Counted from the stretch's first letter, positions 21,522 through 63,500 are shown. The stretch: DNA of 64,000 nt from Enoplosus armatus (GCF_043641665.1 NC_092200.1:16005694-16069693); one strand, 5' to 3'. Notes: a model not told the origin generated them from the letters alone. Numbers and translations are program-made.

Positions 21522-24506
21522 GCCTGCTGTGCTCAAGACCCTCCAAAATCTTCTAGTCTTCCAGTTCCAGGTCACAAGGTAAACCCTTAAGACAGCTCTG
21601 CTTATCCAGCCATGTCTCCTCTTCCCTCTCTACCAAGGGGCACAGTGACTGCCAGATGCACAATAACTTCCAGGTTGACGGACACAAAGTTCCTTCATCA
21701 GTCTGACTCTCTCTCTCTCTCGCTCTCTCTCCCCCCTAGAGGGAGTATGTACCAGGTCCCTGTAGGTAAAATACAATCTGATCCATTTGAGTCACCCAAG
21801 TCCCTGAAAGACTGAAGTCATGTAAATGACCTCTTTCTCTGTCCCCTTGCAGACAACTGTCTGTCCTCAGACAACAGAAGACGGGAGCTAGCCCCATTGT
21901 GGGTCTATTCTTAAACACACTTCCAAAGGCACGTTGCCATCCTGGCATTACAGAGATATTTTGGTGCTGCTGGTCGTCCTTACAGGAGAGTAACAAGCCT
22001 CCTGGCTTACTCACTCTAAATTGCTGTATTAAGTTCTCAAACACAATGGCAAGCATGTTGAAACTGGCTGCTCCATAAAAATACAAGCATTTACTGCTAC
22101 AGTGATGAAGAAGGATAACATGTAGATATGTAGACTGTGGATTATCTCTCATGAAATGTAAGTAGGTTGTAAACTGTATTTTCCCACAGCTGATGCCAGT
22201 TTATGACAGATAAGGACCTACTGTAAAGTCATTTGATATGGGTATGAAATAAAACTATGTTTGATTATTAAACTGAAGTACAACAGAAGTTCATATTACG
22301 ATCAAGGAACCAGATTCTAAACTTCAAATGAGCTTTTCTCCTCTCCTTCAACAAATGCACGTAATATCTGCATATCTCCCTAATACAATGACATGACAGA
22401 GGACAAATCAGTTCCTTTCTCACATGCTGCATCCACCCTCGCTCATGGACCCGGTCTCTGGTGGGACACATGGCTAAAGACAGTTGGCTTGGTTCATAAT
22501 CACTACAGATCAATGGTCATTAGCACTTCCATACTGGCTCACAGTTAAGAGTCCCACATGGCTCATTTTGAATGGAGGGCTAGGCTAGCATTGGGAATAT
22601 TTAAAGGATGCTGTTAATAATTAGTGTGTGAAATGGAACTTTTGACTTGGTAACACAGGACAGAAAATTACTTACACCGACAAATCATTCAGATGGGCAC
22701 TGTAGTGCTGACATTCAATATAAAGGGCGGGAGATGTTGTTTGGCTTCGTTGAGAAATGCAACAAGTGAAGGCAGACTTTTATTAACAAAAGTAATGATG
22801 GGGCCAAAGGTAACTAAACTAAAACCCAAAATGAAACAAACAGCATTACAGCTAACTGCTGCTTACTCACAATTATGGAGTGCCTGGTTGCCTCCTCCCA
22901 CTCATATAAACTGGAACGTACTATCTGCTCAGGTAAGCGCAGGGAGAAGTAAACAGGTGCAACCATTCCAAGAATAATCAATAACAAATAAATCAGTAAT
23001 GCAAGATACTGATGGAGTAAATAATAACACATAATATATCACAGACGGAAGCTGCATCAAAGTCAAAAGAAATGTAATAATAGTTTCCATAAAGCATCTG
23101 AGCCTTGGTTTATTTGGCCTTTTCAGCTCATGGATTACTGTGTCTGTGATGGAGTGTTGATGCCCTTCATGGTTGTGTTTCCTAAGTTTTTTTTTTCTTT
23201 CATTTCAGACTCTGCTATTGCCCACCTGTGCAGCTGCTCCTACTCGGGGGATTTCCCGCCTCAGTTATCACTTGAACGTACACCAGATCCTGCAGCCGTT
23301 TCCCCCCCGTTTCCCCATTCGCCATGGGAGGATCAGCATAATCATAAAATGAGTTTCTGTTGTGCCTCAAATGCCTATCCCTTGTATCAATGCACAGGTG
23401 TGACGCAAACATCCCAACAGAATTTCAGCAGGCTTTCAGCAGGAAACAGCACCACAGGGCATAAAGATAGTGATTAAACATCATGATGCTGAGTGACCAT
23501 CGGACTGGCCAGAAACAGATGGGGGACGCTGGGAAAAAACAAATTGAGTTTGTGTGCAATATTTCAAATGTACATGTTCGATCATAAGAGATGTTTGGTT
23601 TTTACTGCTCTCACTAAAGCCCACAGCACCTCTTCATTGCATTGAACTGACTTGTACAGCAATTACCAGAGCAGCGATTGAAATGCAAATCACGGCTAAT
23701 ACGGAGGATTAAATGTGCCCCTCAGTGACAATATGGCAGAGTGTAATCTCTGTATTACCACTTGCTCGAAGCCATTTAAATGGTTCTTTCTGGGGGAAGG
23801 AACCCTGCTGAGGCACATCAGTTGTACAATACAATACATATCGAAATATTGTGATTGCAGGGTGAATGATGGTTTGAGGTCTCCGAGTAAGTGTGTTATG
23901 CCATTACCCCTTTTCCACTTTGAATAGATCCTTTTAGATTACACAAGGAACACACACTGGGTTTATTGCAAGGTTTCAAAGTTTAATTCTTGCACAGGTT
24001 TTTCTAAACATTGCTTCAGAAGAGAAGAATTGGGAGCAGTTCTATAAATCATAGTGGAAAACATACAGAGAAAAAAAAAGAGAAAACAGAGAGAGATCTG
24101 AGTTTGGCAAACTGAGAACAGGGGCAGAATGACTGACTCACTGGAAAGAAAAGAATACACTGACAATAACAGCAATAACAACGGAATACAGTACAACTTG
24201 TTGAGAATATCAATCAAGGACAAAACAACAAAATAAAAAGGTCACAGCTACAGCAGTTGACTGAAGTTAGCACGGGAATTCGTCATGATCAAAACTGAAG
24301 AGAGGAAGAAAACTCAAGGGAAAAGTAAAACTCTATGCAGAGGTAGAGTTCAGTGCACAAGGCTATGACACACACCTAGCAACCAGCCAAGAGGACGCCA
24401 CAGGCCCCAAGGTCTTTGCTGTCGGGAGTCAGTCTCACCATAGTTGACCACATGGCACCAACGCCTAACTTCTGGGTCTAGAAAACACCAGACTGGGCTG
24501 TATGCA

Positions 24507-24609
<103 letters not shown>

Positions 24610-25812
24610 AAATAGGATATACAATCTTTGAACAGTTTGAACTCCACAAGAGCAACTCCAGTAACGTTACTTTTTCCTAAAGACACATTCTGCACTTTTA
24701 TTTTTCACTCATTCAAAGCACCATGCAAAACAACAGTTCTCCTTCCGAGTACTCCATGTGCGCGTGGGACGGGGGCCAGAGCGACACGTCCTTCATTTCT
24801 GCATGACTTTGGTACGGTTCTGTCACTTCTCACCACACCTGCCACTCAGGGGGTTGGAAATCTCACTGGCCTGACTGCCTGCGAATGAAGTTCTGTTGTT
24901 TGCCAAGCGACCAGAGAATCAGGCAGACGTGGAAGTTGCCAATGAAATGCACAAAATAACCTAGGAGGAGGGCATGCTGACATCTGAATTTAGACCTTTT
25001 ATCTGACGTTATGTCAATGCATTAAAAAGGAATGTTTTGTGTCTTTTGCAGACGTTTCCAGGTTGTGTCATATTTTTAAACACATAGTTTACTGTCTATT
25101 CAATGACGTAGTGGAGGGAAATGTGAGTCCAGTTGATCATAAGGCAAACAACCACTATTCATCATCAAGTTTATATAATAGAAGTATTACTTAACACTTT
25201 TATCAACCCATTCAAGAGTGAAATTAGAATGAATTAGACCAATTAAACTCAACAAAATGTCAAGAAAAGAGCAAATCAGGAAGTGATTTGTTCATGATCA
25301 TGTTCATGTTCACTTATATCCAGTAAATGCAAGAAACTGCAGAGGCCCAAAACTGACAAAATGCTGTAAAACATTGTCAGAAAAGTCATATTTCCTCTGA
25401 CCTCCAATCAGTTGATAAAATAAATCACAACTTTATTCATGGCATGTGATTGGCCCAAGGTTTGCGTGTGTGTAACAGTAATCAGTGGAGCACAGATAAC
25501 TGCGTGGCTAGCTAGCTTAACTGAAAACATTAGTGCCAGAATCATGCATGTATTAAGAGAGCTGATGGCGCCGCCACTCAGTCTTGCTGCATATTTGATC
25601 CGGTGGCCACTCACGGTACTGCAACGAAAAAAATCCCCTGCGAAAAAGGATTTTCCCCATAGACCACCATTAAAAAGACGTCTGTAAAACTGTTGCTAAG
25701 AAAGGTCGAAGAGAAAACAATTTTATATTTGTAAAACTTCCCTAAAGCGTAGAAGTTATTTTTATTTCATTTCTTTAATTAACAATACTATTCATACTAT
25801 TCTGTTCATCCT

Positions 25813-25866
25813 TTTTTTATTTATATGGCACCAAATCACAACAGAAGTTATCTCACTTTTCATATA
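25813..25866. repeat. Dispersed repeat fragment
   Basis: TTTATTTATATGGCACCAAA followed by TCACAACAGAAGTTATCTCA is a wording I recognise from abundant short repeats in fish genomes. Only a short fragment is kept. Confidence 0.45.
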
Positions 25867-26115
25867 AATTATTTACTGATGTATTCGATTACACTGTATT
25901 TTTGATTCGCCTGATTACTACCTTCTACTACATTTTGTCAGTTACGGGGCTCCTTAAGAAACACGTATCATCAATTAAAAACATATGAACCTGGCAATGC
26001 TTCCACAGAGTGGTGTTAAAAAAAATCTTTAAAAACAAAAAGACAACAAATCATAAAATAAGCCTGAATTGTCTCATATTATCATATACAGTGTGTAACA
26101 CATAAAAACTTGGCA

Positions 26116-26121
26116 TTTATT
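26116..26121 (-). terminator. ccny: Possible ccny poly(A) signal
   Basis: First canonical AATAAA downstream of the ccny stop on its strand, followed by GT-rich sequence. It implies a 3' UTR of about 1.6 kb. An ATTAAA variant lies closer, at 26770-26775. Confidence 0.3.
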
Positions 26122-27714
26122 TTCTGCAGTGTGAAAACATCGTAACTAGAAAACAGACAAAAAAACATCTTAAGTGGTGTCTCCCATTTAAATCTTAATG
26201 CTTCACCTTTGTCTTTACTTGATTTGTCGTAGGAACAAGGAATCAAACATATTTACCGTCCTTCTCACGTGCAGTAAAAACTGATCCAATATAAATATTC
26301 TAACATCATTCTGTATTTTTTACAGTACGACCTCAGTCTACAGATCTTGCACACTGGCGCTGTATTTACACTGTACAGAGACAATTTAGCAAAATGTATA
26401 CAATCTATCTTTTTGTAAGCAGAGTTTGAATCGTCACTTAATGCTTTTTCATTCATTTTGGTCCGCTCCCGAACAACAAACCCTGAAGAATCATGCTTTT
26501 AGTGGCTCCTAAATGTCAATGTTCCATTTGTGCTGTTTCTTTGTAAGCTGGAAGAACCGTACAAAATGTTAAAGAAAAAAAAAAAATACTTCAGTTATTT
26601 GTTCTATTCCTCCTGTAGAAAGGGGAGAAGTGTTAAACTAGCTTATCACAGGCACCACAGGTCAGGACAATGGCAGTGAAGTAAGTACAACATAAGCTCT
26701 TCAGTTTGTCTCACATCGGACTGAGAGTAGTGGACCAGTCTTCTCCCAAGTATGCACGCTTTCATCGTATTTAATCACAACAACAAAGCAATGCATGAAT
26801 ATTGCTTTGAGTGAATAGCTGTATTTGAATGGTGGCTGGATGGCCTTGCTGTAAGAGCAACCGTTCTGTAGCTGGAATAGTACATAGCAGGTTGAATTCC
26901 CATGTCCACTGACTTTTCCAATGTTAGCTCTCGGTTAAACGGCTGCAAACGTAAATGAGCACTCTGGTTGGAATATTTTGTCATGGAGGTCAAGTGATAT
27001 GTAGTCCGGTCAAATTGACTGTACACTCAAGTTAACAGTAGAATGTACATGTCTTTTCTTTTTGTGCATGCTTATGTAAAGCTAGCAGAGGTTTCTGCTG
27101 GGTGGGAATGCAAAAGAACAGATAAACACCAACAAAACACTGGAACAAATTGAGGAATTGAGCATTTTTAAATGTGCCTTTAAGCTGTCAAAAAAAAAAA
27201 TAATCTCATGCCTCAGCTAAGAGACTGGCTGAACCAGAAGATTAAAATTAAAGGAACGTACACGGCCTGCCTCAATCAGCCGCACAAGCCAGGCGAGCCT
27301 CAGAGGGAATTATGGAACGCCGTTGCCGCTGTCATCTGTTGTAGTTAGCACTAAGCTATACTCTTTTCCCAACATCACACAGTCTCTCATACTGCCAGCT
27401 GTATTTCAGTTTGGCCTCTTCTTTCTTCTGCAGTCAAGGTCTTCCCTCCAACAGCTTTCACTCGCACGCTTCAGTTTGGTTCAGCTCAGCTCTGTTTGGT
27501 TCAGTGCAGGCAGCCAGTGGGACTTCTTTTATGTACAACAACCAGAGAGGGTGCAATCACACTCGCAAAAGTGCCAGATTGTGTGAGTGTGTGTGTCTAT
27601 GTGTGTGTGTGTGTATTCCAGACAGACCCACTGATCCACAGGACTGCTGCCCACCTGGTTCGTAACAGTACAGTTTGTTTAACAGGTGCATCTCGGTGCT
27701 GCAGGCGGCCAGTG
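26122..27714 (-). other. ccny: Probable ccny 3' UTR
   Basis: Non-coding sequence between the stop and the first AATAAA. On the coding strand it contains a Pumilio-type element TGTAAATA at 26363-26370. The extent is inferred, not proven. Confidence 0.35.
27581..27614. repeat. Interrupted (GT)n tract
   Basis: GT units with a few interruptions in the predicted ccny 3' UTR. Confidence 0.85.
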
Positions 27715-56202
<28,488 letters not shown>

Positions 56203-56800
56203 GGCGGACGCAGGTTGCGGTTACGGTCCAAACACTGTATGTTCCGTCTCCTCTAGCGCTGCTACAAGAGAGAAAAAACGGGGCGGTAACGCGGAGAGTC
56301 AAGACCCGGTGCAAACTGCAAACCCCGGTATCCTTCAGCGTTCCACGCCCTTCCACCCCGGGTCTAAAAAACGCTTAGCCGGACAAGTGTAGTCATTAAG
56401 AAGCCGATAAAGCCCACATAGGCTAATAAATCACAAGAGTAGCCCGACGTCCCCCTTCCAGACGTCCAGGAGAGGGCAGATAGTGCCTCTATGTTACTGG
56501 CTTCGGTTTCACACTCGACTCCCTCGCCTCGTTAATTTCTGTCCCGGCGTCCAGTTATCTTCACAAGCACATGTTGGTCCACTGCTACTTTATGGCGACA
56601 TGAATGGATATGAGGACATGATACTTTCAGTTAGTCGGGTGAAGATATTTTTCCCTCCCTGCGCTACATGGTTGCCGATGTACCCGTAGACTGCTGCTGC
56701 TGCTGCTGCTGCTACATCCGCTGCCGCGTTGCTTTCAGGTGCTACTTGTAAAGTCGGATTTTCGAAGACAGATTTAAGAAATGGCTTTGCACTTTTAAAT
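56203..56800 (-). promoter_or_regulatory. ccny: ccny 5' UTR and promoter region
   Basis: CpG-richer DNA directly upstream of the ccny start codon, without an obvious TATA box, as expected for a broadly expressed gene. Includes a (GCT)n run at 56691-56713. Confidence 0.4.
56691..56713. repeat. (CTG)n trinucleotide repeat
   Basis: About eight CTG/TGC units about 490 bp upstream of the ccny ATG. Confidence 0.9.
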
Positions 56801-59800
56801 GCAGTCCATATGCTGGGCTTTCACCCACGAAAGCCCCAAGGAAAATGTGTGACAACATTAATTGTGTTTTAAGAGAGGAAAGGTTTTTTATTAATTAACC
56901 ACAACTTTTGAGGTTATACGTCTGTAGCGTCCTTGTAGCATTGTTTGCCCTTTGTATGTGGTTTTCAAAGAAGTTGCAAAGAAAAACGGGCAGTAGCAGT
57001 GTTCTCTTTCACCTTCAGTTACTCACGCTGCTCCGTTTTTTATATTCCCTTTACCACATTGTGGTTGAAGGGTCGTACATGTGTACATGTAGAAATTACA
57101 ATATTTGTGGCAGCACGTAAACATATTTTAAAAAACGTACAGGCTGTGGCTGTGATGAAAAGGTTCCGGTTCAAGTGGGTGGTTGCAACTATGTAATAAA
57201 TGGACAATTATGACAGACTCTTGGGGGATACAGTGAAATAAGTAATAATAATTAAAAATAGAACAGAACAGAAAAAGACCCTCTCAAGGGTTCAGGTGGG
57301 CTCCTAAAGTCCGTCATTGATATGCTCCATTTGACCAATATTTATCTACAGTCATTATGATAACAGTTAATTCAGAATATATATATATATATACCAATTT
57401 GTTGTTGCTTTAACAGGTGGGTGAACGCTACTGTTGTATATCCCTGAGTTATGACACATTATGAACCCAAACACGGACATCTGTCATGTCCCTCTTACCC
57501 ATATTTGTGTGTGCAAGTTAATTATTTGATCTTGACTGATGACTGACAAATGCACAAGGGCTTTGCTTTGCCTATGACAGAGTGAAATGGCTGCCAAATC
57601 TCTCTGCAGGATTAAGTGGGATTAGTAGAGGTTAACGTAAACAAAGTGACGTCCTGAGGAATAGCCCAATCCTCTGAGATGTTTACTTGACATCCGAGAC
57701 AATACTGTACACGCTGATGCCTCGTAATATCACTGATGATGCTGGAGACTGAAGAATGTCTGAGAATAAGGTAAGCCTTTTTTTGCATGATTACATTGGT
57801 TGACGAGGCATGGTGCTGTAGTGCAACCTGCTGGTGCTGCAGCTGCATTGCATTTAATGATGGGCGGTTTAGGTGCCCACATTGCAGCCTGCTTCAGGTG
57901 TTTCAGAAAAGGTATTTTTGTGATCTGAAAGATGCTTTTCTCCTGTCACGGGAGGGGTGAGCTCACTTCTAACTCTTGAGTTTCATCTTAAAACTTTTAA
58001 GATACACATGTTTCAAATTCTTCACACCAGGACAGACATATTACAGGGAAACCAATCTGTGTAATAATCATTGACTTCCAATCATACAATAACCAGGACA
58101 GTTTTTCCCCTCCCAGTGCATTCCACCGTGTGGTTTTGTCTCTATCAGGGTGGACGTTGACTGTGTTTTCTTATGGACTGGACAGGAATAAGGTTTCACA
58201 ATAGGCCCAGATGCAGTGTGCAAGTCTCAGTGGTATTGGATTAATTCCTCGCTTGTTTTGTTTCCATGATGCCTCCCTAAAAAACTGCACATGGGGAGGG
58301 ACAGAGCAGGAAACACAAAGCAGTGAAGACGAAGCACAAAGAATGATCATGTAGACATTATCTCACCATTATCTCAAAGTTCCACTTCTTTTTCCTACAG
58401 TGTGTACAGATGTGTAACATCACAAATAGTTTGGAAGACAATTCTGGTAAAAAAAGAAAAAAAATATTCAACTTGCAATAGTGTGATGTGGAAACTTGAA
58501 GCCTCCAGCCCACATACACTGAGAATGGACTTTACAGTGAAGTAGGAAATACCTGTTGTCCAACAGTTCAACTTATATTTATAGATTTTTAATGGAGTGG
58601 TGTCATTTAAAAGAGTATAACAAGATAATTGAACTTTTTCAACATAACAGATGCAAATTATTATAATTGCATTATAATAATGCATGCTTCATCATAATGT
58701 TTCATAGTTGGTGGTAAGTAAAGTGTAATGCATAATGCAAAGAATCTATGCTACTTCGTAAGTGATTATCATGTAAGACGCCAACATGCCTATACGATAT
58801 ATTCAAAGTAAGAAAAAGACAAAACACATTTTGTCGAACTTTATTTTCACTATGGGATGAAAGCAAAGACTTGGGGTGTTCTAACAAACTGGATGCAGCC
58901 ACTGTAATAGTTACACCCATTTACACCCCCACATTGACATACATTAATTTCCTGGAGACTTACCCTAACCCCTAACCACAACCACTACTTGCTTAAACCT
59001 AATAAAATGTCAAATAATATATTAAAAAATATGGGTGTCTGTTATTGTGAGCAAGGAGACCTGGAGATGCTCTGTAGCAGCCCCGTTGGTACTTTGTGTT
59101 TTTAAATAATCCAGCAATATCATGAATGACGAGGCCAAGAATGCCATTTCTATCTATTTCTATCTTCCAAGCCAGTACTCCCACTCAATAACCCTGAAAT
59201 GTTCTTCTATGATTTCCTTTGAGACGCCAAACATCACATTTAAACGTTTGCCGGGCTCTCTCTAAATTGTGAGTGACATTTGAACACCCCAAGTCATTGC
59301 TTTCATCCCATGGTGAAAATAAACGCACTGTAGACGTGGTCTTCATAGAAAGTGTTACCACAAGGTAACTGTATGCAGTAAATCAGAGAATGCAATCACT
59401 GAAAACCTGGCCACTCTTTCCTTCCCCTTAGCACGTCCACATTCCTCTGAGTGTGCTTTATGGAGAATGTGTTTAAATGCTCTTCTTCCAGCATGCCACT
59501 GCCAGAAAACAGTGCGGCTCTTTCACAATATGTCCTCGCGGTAAAGTCGGGTCACCACTGAAAGGACAAGTACATCGCATTCTGTGCAGAAACTCAAGGC
59601 TGAGACCCAGCATGGCGATAAAAGCTTTATCAAACACTTGTCATGGAACCCGTGCAGTAGTGATTCATTCAACATAAATGTGCTCTTTCTTCTGTGTTCC
59701 CTCTGAAGCTCAAGCTAATAACAAATGAACTCACTTGTTACAACATGCTATACAAATGCTAGTCATGTGGGGTTAACACTGAAGAGTGTGTCCTACAGAG

Positions 59801-59815
59801 AGCCTGAGAAAGAAC
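56801..59815. other. Intergenic region between ccny and crem
   Basis: No exon supported. It holds the inverted-repeat element at 58840-59323 and a short (TA)n run near 57378-57393. Confidence 0.55.
58840..59323. mobile_element. Inverted-repeat element, probable MITE
   Basis: Arms 58840-58881 and 59282-59323 are reverse complements at 40 of 42 positions, beginning TTTATTTTCAC and ending GGGGTGTTC. About 400 bp lie between them with no coding capacity. Near-identical arms point to a fairly recent non-autonomous DNA transposon. I could not identify a target-site duplication, so the true ends may lie slightly outside. Confidence 0.65.
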
Positions 59816-59821
59816 TTTATT
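59816..59821 (-). terminator. crem: Possible crem poly(A) signal
   Basis: AATAAA on the coding strand, about 620 nt after the stop of the last bZIP exon. Confidence 0.45.
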
Positions 59822-60440
59822 GAGGCGAATACATTAAAAAAATATGTCTATAGGACCTTTTTTAAATAAGGTGTGACCATAAAAAGACAACAGCTAAGGT
59901 GATACAGAGGAGAAATAAAGCACCAACAGAGAAGACTACTAAAGAGCAGGATTTCTGCATCAAATCTCAAATTAACCACATTCTAAATAACATAAACTTC
60001 TCAATTCAGCCACGTGTACTGAGATGAGGCAAAAAACAGTGAAGTTAAAACAGTAACTTGCAGTTTTAACTATATATTCATATTAAGATAAATACTTTTT
60101 TTGTAAAAACTATGCACCGGTATTCAAATCTATAAACTATGCAGGGTAAACTATTAATTATTAAATATACTACATTTTAAAATATTAATGCCACAGGTTT
60201 GAAGCTAAGCTAAGTCCTCAGAGGTGCCCAACAGATCTACCAGTTAGTTCCTGGTAATGTGCTCGCATCAGGATTCTAAAGTGGAATGAAATAAAACACA
60301 AACACTGATGACCCCGATTCCCCTTGAACATTTGGCTTCATTTGGCAGCATTTCCTGAACAAAACCTCCAGAGCAAATCACACCATCACAAAGACTATCG
60401 ATTGATGTAGTGTTTTAATAGAGCCAAATGAAGAAAGTGA

Positions 60441-60588
60441 TCACGAACTAGTGTAAAATGCAGTGCGGTGAAGGTGATAATGCAGCTGGGCCTTCAGTGT
60501 CTGATTCTGATGCTCCAGGAAGGCGTTGCGGGACTGCAGGTGGTCCATATATTCCCTCCTTCTCTTCCTGCTTGCTCTGGCAGCCTCC
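60441..60588 (-). CDS. crem: crem alternative last exon Ib: strongly diverged bZIP (DBD II)
   Basis: 148 nt, 49 residues and TGA, read in the same phase as DBD I. It starts REAARASRKRRREY and keeps the bZIP core N-x2-AA-x2-S-R (N from the shared exon), followed by leucines at 7-residue spacing (DHLQSRNAFLEHQNQTL) with His in the fourth leucine position. About 18 of the first 40 residues match DBD I. Both cysteines of CREB-type bZIPs (REC, VKC) are replaced by Ser and His. Gene position (after DBD I) equals mammalian exon Ib, but the sequence is far from the mammalian DBD II I recall. Its open frame, acceptor and phase suggest it is functional. Confidence 0.75.
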
Positions 60589-63500
60589 CTGTCCAAAAGG
60601 ACACAAGCTCCTCGTAATACCTGCTGATAATAACCCTGGCCTGGGTTCTTGTTTTTGCTGGTGGTGGCGCGTGGAGAACTCAGAGCCAGAAACATTGACA
60701 TCATTGTGTAAACACATTTAACAGCAAGGACAAGGAGTGTTTTGTGCGAGTGTGTTTTATGTGTGTGTGTGTGTGTGTGTCTGTATAAGCAAAACCAGAG
60801 TCCTCAAGACACCCCACAGAAGTACACCAAAACAGCCCACACAATCACGGCTCCTCCTCACATCAGAGGAATCACTCGACTTTGTGTCGATAGATGTCTT
60901 TTAAGGCTCTAAGCTCCTCAATCAGAGTCTTGTTTTGATTTTCCAGCACAGCCACGCGATTTTCAAGACATTTGACATATTCCTTCTTCTTTCGTCGACA
61001 CTCCCGGGCGGCTTCCCTGGAAGCAACAACAACAAGAGTTACCGTGAAAAAGAAGCCTCGAAATCTTGGCTTTCCTCCCAGATACACAACAGAGAACTGA
61101 TTCTAGCCACGAATCAGCTTACACCAAGGGGAAAACAAGGCTCAGGTTACTTAAAGAAAATAAAAAGGTTTCCTCGGCGATGATTATGAACATGTTTGTG
61201 ACATTAGATACCTTCACATAATAACAAGTCAACCAAAGGAGTAGGGTGTCATGAACGTAAACGCATCCAAAAGATTCACCGATGACTGATGGTAGTAAAA
61301 TCATCATGTGGGAGGACAGGGAACATGCAAACAAGAAAAGTGTGAGTCAGTGCCGGTAGTGACACAAGGTTGTTTACAGCAAACACACAGCGAGCCCAAA
61401 GCCTTCTATGGAGAGCAAGCAAAAAGCCTGTTGAAAGTAGAAGGTAATCAATTTTGCTCACCGGCAAATCAGACAACCACATATGACTGACCTACTTACA
61501 AACGCAAGGTCACAAGCCAACTCACTCTTCACTCCAAACATACGCCACAGAGCAAACAATGGGGAGTCAGACAACCTAAGAATTAGCAGCTAAACACACT
61601 GGATGGATGAGAGTCACGCAGTGGAGTGATGATAGGCTTGTGGATCTTATTATTACATGCAGTTATTGTCATCCATTGTCACGTGGCATTTTCTAGGTGT
61701 TTGTGTATTGCAGAAAGGCCACTGGAAGAGAACATCCATGGGTATGAACGTGTCCAATACCGATATTAACATTTGAGAGTTCCAATAACAATATATTGGC
61801 CAATTTATTAACACATTTTGGGTAAGGATGCCTTTAATCTGTTTTTTTGTGACCAAGATGTGTACTGAGTGGGACATTTTACTGTTCTCTCTGTTGGAAA
61901 AACTATGAAACTGAGGCATTGTTCTTAAACAAACAAGATGTAATGTGTTAATCAGTGAGCTTAAGAGGTCCTGGTACAGTAGGTGCATTCCCCTGTTTCA
62001 AGTCGTTATGCTAAGCTAAGCTAATTGGCTGTTGGCTGTAGGCACTAAACACTGGGAAACGGGGGCCAGTTCACACTGGCACCTTTTAGCCCCATGTTTA
62101 GGTCATTTTCAGGGACTGCAAACTCCAGTGCAGGGCCAGCAAGCCCTAGGCCTATGTTGGGGTTAGCCCACTTGGAATGTGCCAGGATTGTGACAGTGTG
62201 AAAGTGCGAAGAGCCTATAATATGGCTAATATCAGCTGATTATATATATATCAGTCCTGATGAGTGTGAATGGTCCTCTCTACCTGTTCTTCATCAAGCG
62301 GTGCTGCCTCTTCTGTAAGGCGTCCTCTACAGGTGTGTGGGAGCTATGAGCACTGGCCCCCACCACCCCCTGTGGGAGACTGGAGCTGGGGTTACGCAGC
62401 TGACACGCAGTCAAGTCACCTGCAGTGCCTGGGGAGACACAAAACAACATCAGTCAGCCTGGGACTGGGTTGGTATTGGTATTTGTAAATCCATTACGTG
62501 TATAAAGTCCTTCCAAACTTCTAAGTAACTACTAGCCAGAAATGTCTTAGTTTGTAAATAAGCTAGAAAAACAACTGTCCCGCTGTGCAGCCAAGCAATC
62601 ACTATGTAACCAGAGTTAGCAATATTCATGCAGTTTAGAATGAGTGGGAAATTATTATGATTATGATAACCTTTTCAAATGTGACTTTTGTTCTTATAAA
62701 CCAGACGCTCTTATTCTCAGAGGTTCCATTAGAATGTTTCAGAGAGGGCAACCAAACGTACGGTCGATTCACTGTAGTTTAAACAGATTTCAAAGGTTTT
62801 ATTTCTCACATACTCATGTGCGGTAAAGTGCAGGATCGCATATGAGGCTGTGAGTGTAAGTGACTGAATTCCACATTTCGTTCTCTCCTCTTTTATCTTA
62901 TCAATTGGGTGTGTGACACTGACAAAGTAAGAGACACACATTGGGAGATGGTGCCATTCTTGTCTACTTCCCCTTCTGTTCATTGTTCAGTGTCACTGCC
63001 CCTCATATCATGCAATACGCTGGTGATTAATTCCGTCATACGCTGGAGTCGCAAAGAGAACAGCATATAATCACAGCGTGGCCAGCGACTGACGTCAATG
63101 CGCGTCTTATTCGCGGGTTTGCATTTACAATGACGCTGCTGGGGGCCTGTTCCAGGAAAGGCAGCAACGTCAGCCACTGCTGCTATGTGCTCTGAGTGGG
63201 CAGAGCACTGAAGCATTTCACCGAGACAGAGAGAGAGCGAGAGAAGAGAGAGACAGTGTGACTGAGGAGACAGGCAGACCCTGTGAAAATGTTTCTTTCC
63301 AGAATAAGCTTGTTGCTGCTGACTGTGGAAAATGTTTCAACGGCCCTTTGCTACTTTTTTTTAGAGGAGCCTACTTGTGATGTTATTTGATTTATTTCTA
63401 ATGGTGGTTTGGCAAAAAATCACTGAGAAACATAAACAAATATATAATGTCTGAGAAGTCATAACAATCAGGATTTCTTTCAGTTCCAATACTGACTATT

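Noticed and set aside
62980..63216. 78-codon minus-strand frame over the second CRE cluster
   Set aside because: No similarity and no supported splice donor; the region is better explained as regulatory DNA.
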